Below, in pieces: positions 60,334-64,000 of a stretch of DNA of 64,000 bases; positions within the stretch are counted from its first letter, which is position 1, and each line of letters opens with the position of its first letter. Made by a program: the position numbers and the translations under genes. This DNA is from Aureibacillus halotolerans (GTDB lineage: Bacteria > Bacillota > Bacilli > Bacillales > DSM-28697), in assembly GCF_004363045.1 (NCBI RefSeq), contig NZ_SNYJ01000014.1, forward strand, positions 33,674 to 97,673. The letters run 5' to 3'. A model generated the notes under the pieces. That model was not told where the DNA came from, did no database searches, and was given only the letters and a program-made list of their open reading frames with translations.

Positions 60334-61527
60334 TTACGGTGAAGAGGAGGTGGTTTGCTGAGAACTGCCAGGCTCAAGAGGCAATTGCGTTTTATCTTTC
60401 TTAGGCATTTTTTTCGGAGTTGCACCAAATAGAATCCAAGCGCCTGGGACGTACTTCAGAACAAGTCCAACGACAAGCCATGAAACGGCAAGGGTTACGA
60501 CAAATCCGACAGCGATAAAAATGTGATACAGCAATGGATCACCAGTTTTAAACTGAGCGTAATACTCATTCAAAACAAGGAGATGCATTAAATAGATGCC
60601 AAATGAGGCGACACCTAAGTGCATCAGAGCATTCACAGCCCATGGTGCGAATTTACGGTAAATCAAGAAGGACACTTGGAGCAAGACAAAGGCTGAGAAA
60701 AACGTATGCAAGTTCCAAAACAGCTGGAACACGAGTTGACTTGGTGATCCAAGACCGGTACGAAGAAGGTATTGCACATAAATATGACCGAATGCCGTCC
60801 CGGCCCAAGCAAGCCACAGGACGACTGTCCAGACACCCCATTTAGACAGCAATGCTTCTTTTGTCATTGATAAGAAGCGCTCGAATTTGTCGAAATACAT
60901 GCCGAGAGTAATGCCTGTGAAATAATAGGACATGTAGGACAACGAAATGCTTCCTTTGTTTTCAACTGTAATCAGTCCTTGATCTAATGCAAAAACAAAG
61001 GCCCATTGGATAAGAAAGCCGATCCAGAAGGCATGCTTCGCAACTGCTGGGAATGTTTTAAAAAACCACAGGAACAGTGGAAATAAAATATAAAATTGGA
61101 TAGAAATAAAGACAAAATACAAGTGAGAGCTTGTCTTTCCAATCGCTAGACGATCTAAAAATTCCCCTAGCATCTCACTTTGTGGAATATAGGATGCGTA
61201 GACATTGTAATGGTATAAGAAATATAGAGTGGAAAAGATGATATATGGTAAAATAATAAACAGCATCCGTCGTTTATAAAAGGACGCCATCAGCTTTGGA
61301 GTCAGCGGTCGTTTTGAATAGCTGTAAAACAAAACAAAGCTGCTCAGCAAGATAAATGTCGGTGTTCCGTATTTGAAAAACGTATTTACGCTATTATAAA
61401 AGCCGTAATAACTGGTGCCTTGCAAGTCAATAATCGTAAACGAAGTCGCATGGACAAGCAGTACACCTAAAATGGCAATCGCTCGTGTGACATAGATTTC
61501 GTTGATTTGTTTCGTCTTAGCTTGCAT
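60334..61527 (-). CDS. Acyltransferase-3 (OafA/YrhL-type) integral membrane protein 2
   Basis: 397 residues, same architecture as its downstream paralogue: INEIYVTRAIAILGVLLVHA, FKYGTPTFILLSSFVLFYSY, and a basic Lys/Ser-rich C-terminal tail. GAAAGGAGC precedes the ATG with 9 nt. 36 bp separate it from paralogue 1, so the two are co-transcribed and probably modify the same polymer. Confidence 0.92.
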   Translation of the reverse strand: MQAKTKQINEIYVTRAIAILGVLLVHATSFTIIDLQGTSYYGFYNSVNTFFKYGTPTFILLSSFVLFYSYSKRPLTPKLMASFYKRRMLFIILPYIIFSTLYFLYHYNVYASYIPQSEMLGEFLDRLAIGKTSSHLYFVFISIQFYILFPLFLWFFKTFPAVAKHAFWIGFLIQWAFVFALDQGLITVENKGSISLSYMSYYFTGITLGMYFDKFERFLSMTKEALLSKWGVWTVVLWLAWAGTAFGHIYVQYLLRTGLGSPSQLVFQLFWNLHTFFSAFVLLQVSFLIYRKFAPWAVNALMHLGVASFGIYLMHLLVLNEYYAQFKTGDPLLYHIFIAVGFVVTLAVSWLVVGLVLKYVPGAWILFGATPKKMPKKDKTQLPLEPGSSQQTTSSSP

Positions 61528-61746
61528 CGTAACAATGCTCCTTTCTCAGTTCCACTTAAGCATTCGCCATGCGCCTGTCGTTTTATGGTGCAGGCACACA
61601 TTTTAATCATGAGGGAGAAGTCGCATTTTGACAATAGTATAGAGGCATTTTGCTTCGTTTTTTGTTTCTATAATAAGCAGGAATACCCACCCAATTGTGG
61701 TACCATAGCGAAGTATGTAAAATGAAATGAAAATAATAGGGGGCCA

Positions 61747-61773
61747 ATGGTCATTGACCTAACGTATGAATAG
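61747..61773 (+). CDS. Eight-codon upstream ORF coupled to the second FAD oxidoreductase
   Basis: ATG 61747 reads MVIDLTYE then TAG (61771-61773), which overlaps the main ATG at 61766. AATAGGGGG (61735-61743) is well placed for this short ORF, while the main start has no SD of its own. Ribosomes would terminate and restart at the overlap. Confidence 0.5.
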   Translation: MVIDLTYE

Positions 61774-63667
61774 CAAAAAAACAGCACTTACACGAATTTT
61801 AGTCGTATTCGCCTTTGGAATCGTTTTGACAGCAGGAGGGTATTTGTTCCTGGAACAGACGAAGGAAGCAGCGTTCCAGCTACCGGATAACCAACAAGCT
61901 TTGCTTGATACATATGGGGACACACCTGATGAAAAGCCAATGAAGGACGCCTATGATGTCATCGTCGTCAGTGGCGAACCAGAAGGTGTGGCAACTGCTG
62001 TTGCGGCAGCTCGCAACGGCGCGGATACGTTGCTGGTGGAATCGCGCGACGGGCTAGGTGGATTGTTTACTTATGGCTGGCTTAACTTTATTGATATGAC
62101 ATTAAACGATGACGGGGAGGTCGTATCAAAAGGCATTTTTGAAGAATGGCATGAACTTGTAGGAAACGATGAAGTGTTTCGGGTGGACGTCGCTCAGGCA
62201 GCGTTTAACAAACTTGTTGAAGAGGAAGAAAATTTGACGGTTGCTTTCAATACAAAGGTTGATGAACCAGTGATTGATGAAAGCAACACGATGACCGGAT
62301 TGACGTTAACGAATGACGAAGGCACGAAGCAAGTGTCGGGAGCACGGATTATTGATGCGACACAAGACGCCGATTTAGCTGCAGCGGCTGGAGTGCCGTA
62401 TACGTATGGAGCAGAGGATTTAAATCAAGAAGGCACGATGGCGGTCACCCCAATGGTGTATCTGAAGGATGTCAACTGGTTTGGTATTCGTGAAGCGGCG
62501 AAGCAAGAGCTTTTTGGGACGGCAACCGTTTCAGATACGACAGCCCATGGGTTTTCTGAGCTCCATACGATGTACACCCCTTCACAGGACCATATGCGCC
62601 TTCGTGGACTCAATATTGCACGCATTGGGGAAGATGAGGTGTACATTAATGCGCTACAGATCTTTGGTGTGAATGGCACAAAGCCTGAACAGGTTGAAGA
62701 CGCCATGAAACGAGGCAAACGGGAAAGCGCCCAGGTCCTTGCTTACTTACGAGAACACTTTCCGGGGTTTGAAGATGCAAAGATCGCTGCCTTCCCTCCA
62801 GAGCTTTATGTCCGAGAAACTCGTCATATCCAGGCACTTTACCAGCTTGACATGAGCGACGTGTGGGCGAACCGTGATTTTGATGACACGATTGCCGTTG
62901 GTGCCTACCCAGTTGATGTTCAGGCGCACACCGTTGACAACTATGGGTATGTGATTTCTAATCCTAATCAATACGGGGTTCCATTTCGTTCAATTGTGCC
63001 TCAAGACGTGAAGCATCTATTGGTCGTCGGTCGCTCCGCAGGCTTTACGTCCCTTGCAGCAGGGAGCGCACGGATTGTCCCAACTGGAATGGCTGTTGGT
63101 CAAGCCGCCGGAACTGCGGCAGCGCAATCCATTGCAGAGGATATCAGCTTTAGAGAGATGGCTGAAAGCGATGAGGCGATCACGACATTACGAGAAAATT
63201 TGATTGCTCAAGGGCAATACATTCCTCGTTTTAAAGACATTGCCTATCCTTACAAGGGCGATCCAGCCGACGAGGCGATTCAAACGTTAATGGATACTGG
63301 GATTCTTGTCGGAGGCTATGACAACGATCTTGGCCTAGACCAAGAAATGAATCACCATAGCTTTGTGAACCTTGTTCGTGAGCTGGTTAAACGGACAAAC
63401 GGTGAGTTGTTCGAAGAAAATATAAAACAAATGGTGCAAATGAATGACTTTATTTACAATGAGGAACCGCAGCCGCTCACACCAGATAAAGCCGCAGAAA
63501 TTATTCTAACGGCGTTCGGTGAGTCGGCTGAGAATGGCTGGCAGGAAGCGGCTCTAACTACGTATTTGACTGACGAGACGCGAAGCGCGTATGAGAGCGA
63601 TCAGGTTTTGCGAAAAAATGACGCCTACATGATCCTCGCGGACTTTTTGAACCAAATCGGGAAATAA
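61766..63667 (+). CDS. Membrane-anchored FAD-dependent oxidoreductase (FAD_oxidored family)
   Basis: 633 residues. An N-terminal TM anchor (ILVVFAFGIVLTAGGYLFLE), an ~35-residue linker, then YDVIVVSGEPEGVATAVAAA, the FAD-binding fold. Same landmarks as the lipoprotein paralogue at 52821: GGLFTYGWLNF, GFSELHTMYTPSQDHMRLRG, ETRHIQALYQLD, SAGFTSLAAGSARIVPTGMA. Paralogues sharing most of their length but anchored differently. Translation probably depends on the coupled upstream ORF. Confidence 0.9.
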   Translation: MNSKKTALTRILVVFAFGIVLTAGGYLFLEQTKEAAFQLPDNQQALLDTYGDTPDEKPMKDAYDVIVVSGEPEGVATAVAAARNGADTLLVESRDGLGGLFTYGWLNFIDMTLNDDGEVVSKGIFEEWHELVGNDEVFRVDVAQAAFNKLVEEEENLTVAFNTKVDEPVIDESNTMTGLTLTNDEGTKQVSGARIIDATQDADLAAAAGVPYTYGAEDLNQEGTMAVTPMVYLKDVNWFGIREAAKQELFGTATVSDTTAHGFSELHTMYTPSQDHMRLRGLNIARIGEDEVYINALQIFGVNGTKPEQVEDAMKRGKRESAQVLAYLREHFPGFEDAKIAAFPPELYVRETRHIQALYQLDMSDVWANRDFDDTIAVGAYPVDVQAHTVDNYGYVISNPNQYGVPFRSIVPQDVKHLLVVGRSAGFTSLAAGSARIVPTGMAVGQAAGTAAAQSIAEDISFREMAESDEAITTLRENLIAQGQYIPRFKDIAYPYKGDPADEAIQTLMDTGILVGGYDNDLGLDQEMNHHSFVNLVRELVKRTNGELFEENIKQMVQMNDFIYNEEPQPLTPDKAAEIILTAFGESAENGWQEAALTTYLTDETRSAYESDQVLRKNDAYMILADFLNQIGK

Positions 63668-63670
63668 GCG

Positions 63671-63702
63671 AAACGGCAGGCCAAGCGCCCGCCGTTTTGT
63701 TT
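63671..63702 (+). terminator. Terminator of the second FAD oxidoreductase gene
   Basis: AAACGGC (63671-63677)/GCCGTTT (63691-63697) with partial inner pairing, followed by TGTTT. Confidence 0.8.
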
Positions 63703-63723
63703 ATGCTGGAATGAGGTGGGCAA

Positions 63724-64000
63724 AGTGCGCGAAAGTCGGGCAAGAGCGCTCGAACCCGCAAAGAGTGCGCGAAAAAGGCTTAGAGTTGCGCGAAAATCGA
63801 ACGAGAGTGCGCGAAAACAGGCATGGGCTGCGCGAAAATCGGGCAAGAGCGCTCGAATCCGCAAAGAGTGCGCGAAAAAGGCCTTGAGTTGCGCGAAAAA
63901 CGAACGAGAGTGCGCGAAAACAGGCATGGGCTGCGCGAAAATCGGGCAAGAGCGCTCGAATCCGCAAAGAGTGCGCGAAAAAGGCCTTGAGTTGCGCGAA
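63724..64000 (+). repeat. Phased TGCGCGAAAA array, 103-bp super-period, runs off the window
   Basis: Motif starts at 63726, 63747 (GCTCG variant), 63766, 63787, 63808, 63829, 63850 (variant), 63869, 63890, 63911, 63932, 63953 (variant), 63972, 63993: steps of 21 with a 19 after each variant. The landmark TCGGGCAAGAGCGCTCGAA begins at 63736, 63839 and 63942 (103 bp each). Linkers differ from those of the 58-kb array. Confidence 0.97.

Noticed and set aside
1..64000. tRNA, rRNA, riboswitch, complete insertion sequence or prophage
   Set aside because: None recognised on reading either strand; only relics (RT fragment, palindromic element) are present.

Overview
The window looks like a chromosomal segment of a low-to-mid GC Bacillaceae, probably an alkaliphile-type relative of Alkalihalobacillus/Shouchella (old Bacillus halodurans/clausii group). 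The reasons are the type I-C Cas proteins (the Cas5c catalytic residues fall at Y46/K116/H117, the numbering I recall for the B. halodurans enzyme), Gram-positive Shine-Dalgarno sites with many TTG/GTG starts, SLH-anchored secreted proteins, an MntR-type box and cre-like sites. The species is not certain.

Layout. 1-13.7 kb is a type I-C CRISPR-Cas locus: the trailer end of one array, a GNAT gene sitting between repeat relics, cas3, a 1-kb gap, cas5c-cas8c(with internal cas11c)-cas7c-cas4-cas1-cas2, a leader, and an array of 46 repeats and 45 spacers. 13.8-14.6 kb holds a small acidic immunity-like gene and the wreck of a WHH-type nuclease toxin. 14.6-19.5 kb is a leftward operon: beta-domain protein, PHP phosphoesterase, two ABC sugar permeases, lipoprotein binding protein. 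19.5-23.2 kb holds dispersed repeats, an Abi_2/AbiF HEPN protein with a promoter-hairpin-terminator leader, a group II intron reverse-transcriptase relic and a LacI regulator. 23.3-33 kb is mixed housekeeping: Nramp Mn transporter, AlkC-like repair protein, MerR + universal stress protein, secreted beta-propeller, MazEF, MscS. 33-48 kb is carbohydrate use: GH92, a GH43-like enzyme, MFS/MarR, GDPD, and an Lpl/Yes-type ABC operon followed by a membrane AraC regulator. 48-64 kb holds DinB proteins, oxidoreductases, small proteins and a cell-surface group: two FAD_oxidored exported paralogues, an NAGPA-SLH glycosidase and two acyltransferase-3 membrane proteins.

Most important observation. In the cas3-cas5c gap the minus strand carries an isolated mini-repeat: a 4-bp GNRA stem-loop followed by exactly the last 11 nt of the CRISPR repeat (the Cas5c handle), then about 30 nt of guide and a terminator, behind an extended -10 promoter. 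The guide matches 17 of its first 19 positions (mismatches at 6 and 17) to a site 700 bp away, upstream of a 34-codon ORF and cas5c, and that site is preceded by TTC, the type I-C PAM. This is what a solo CRISPR-like RNA that makes Cascade repress its own operon, or a toxin (CreR/CreA-like), would look like.

Second observation. Five intergenic places carry arrays of a short motif spaced at about two helical turns. In four of them the same super-period of 103 bp (19 + 4 x 21) can be read directly, although the motif is TGCGCGAAA in three of these and TGATCGG in the other; the fifth (48.15 kb) is an approximate single unit. I know of no described family with this geometry.
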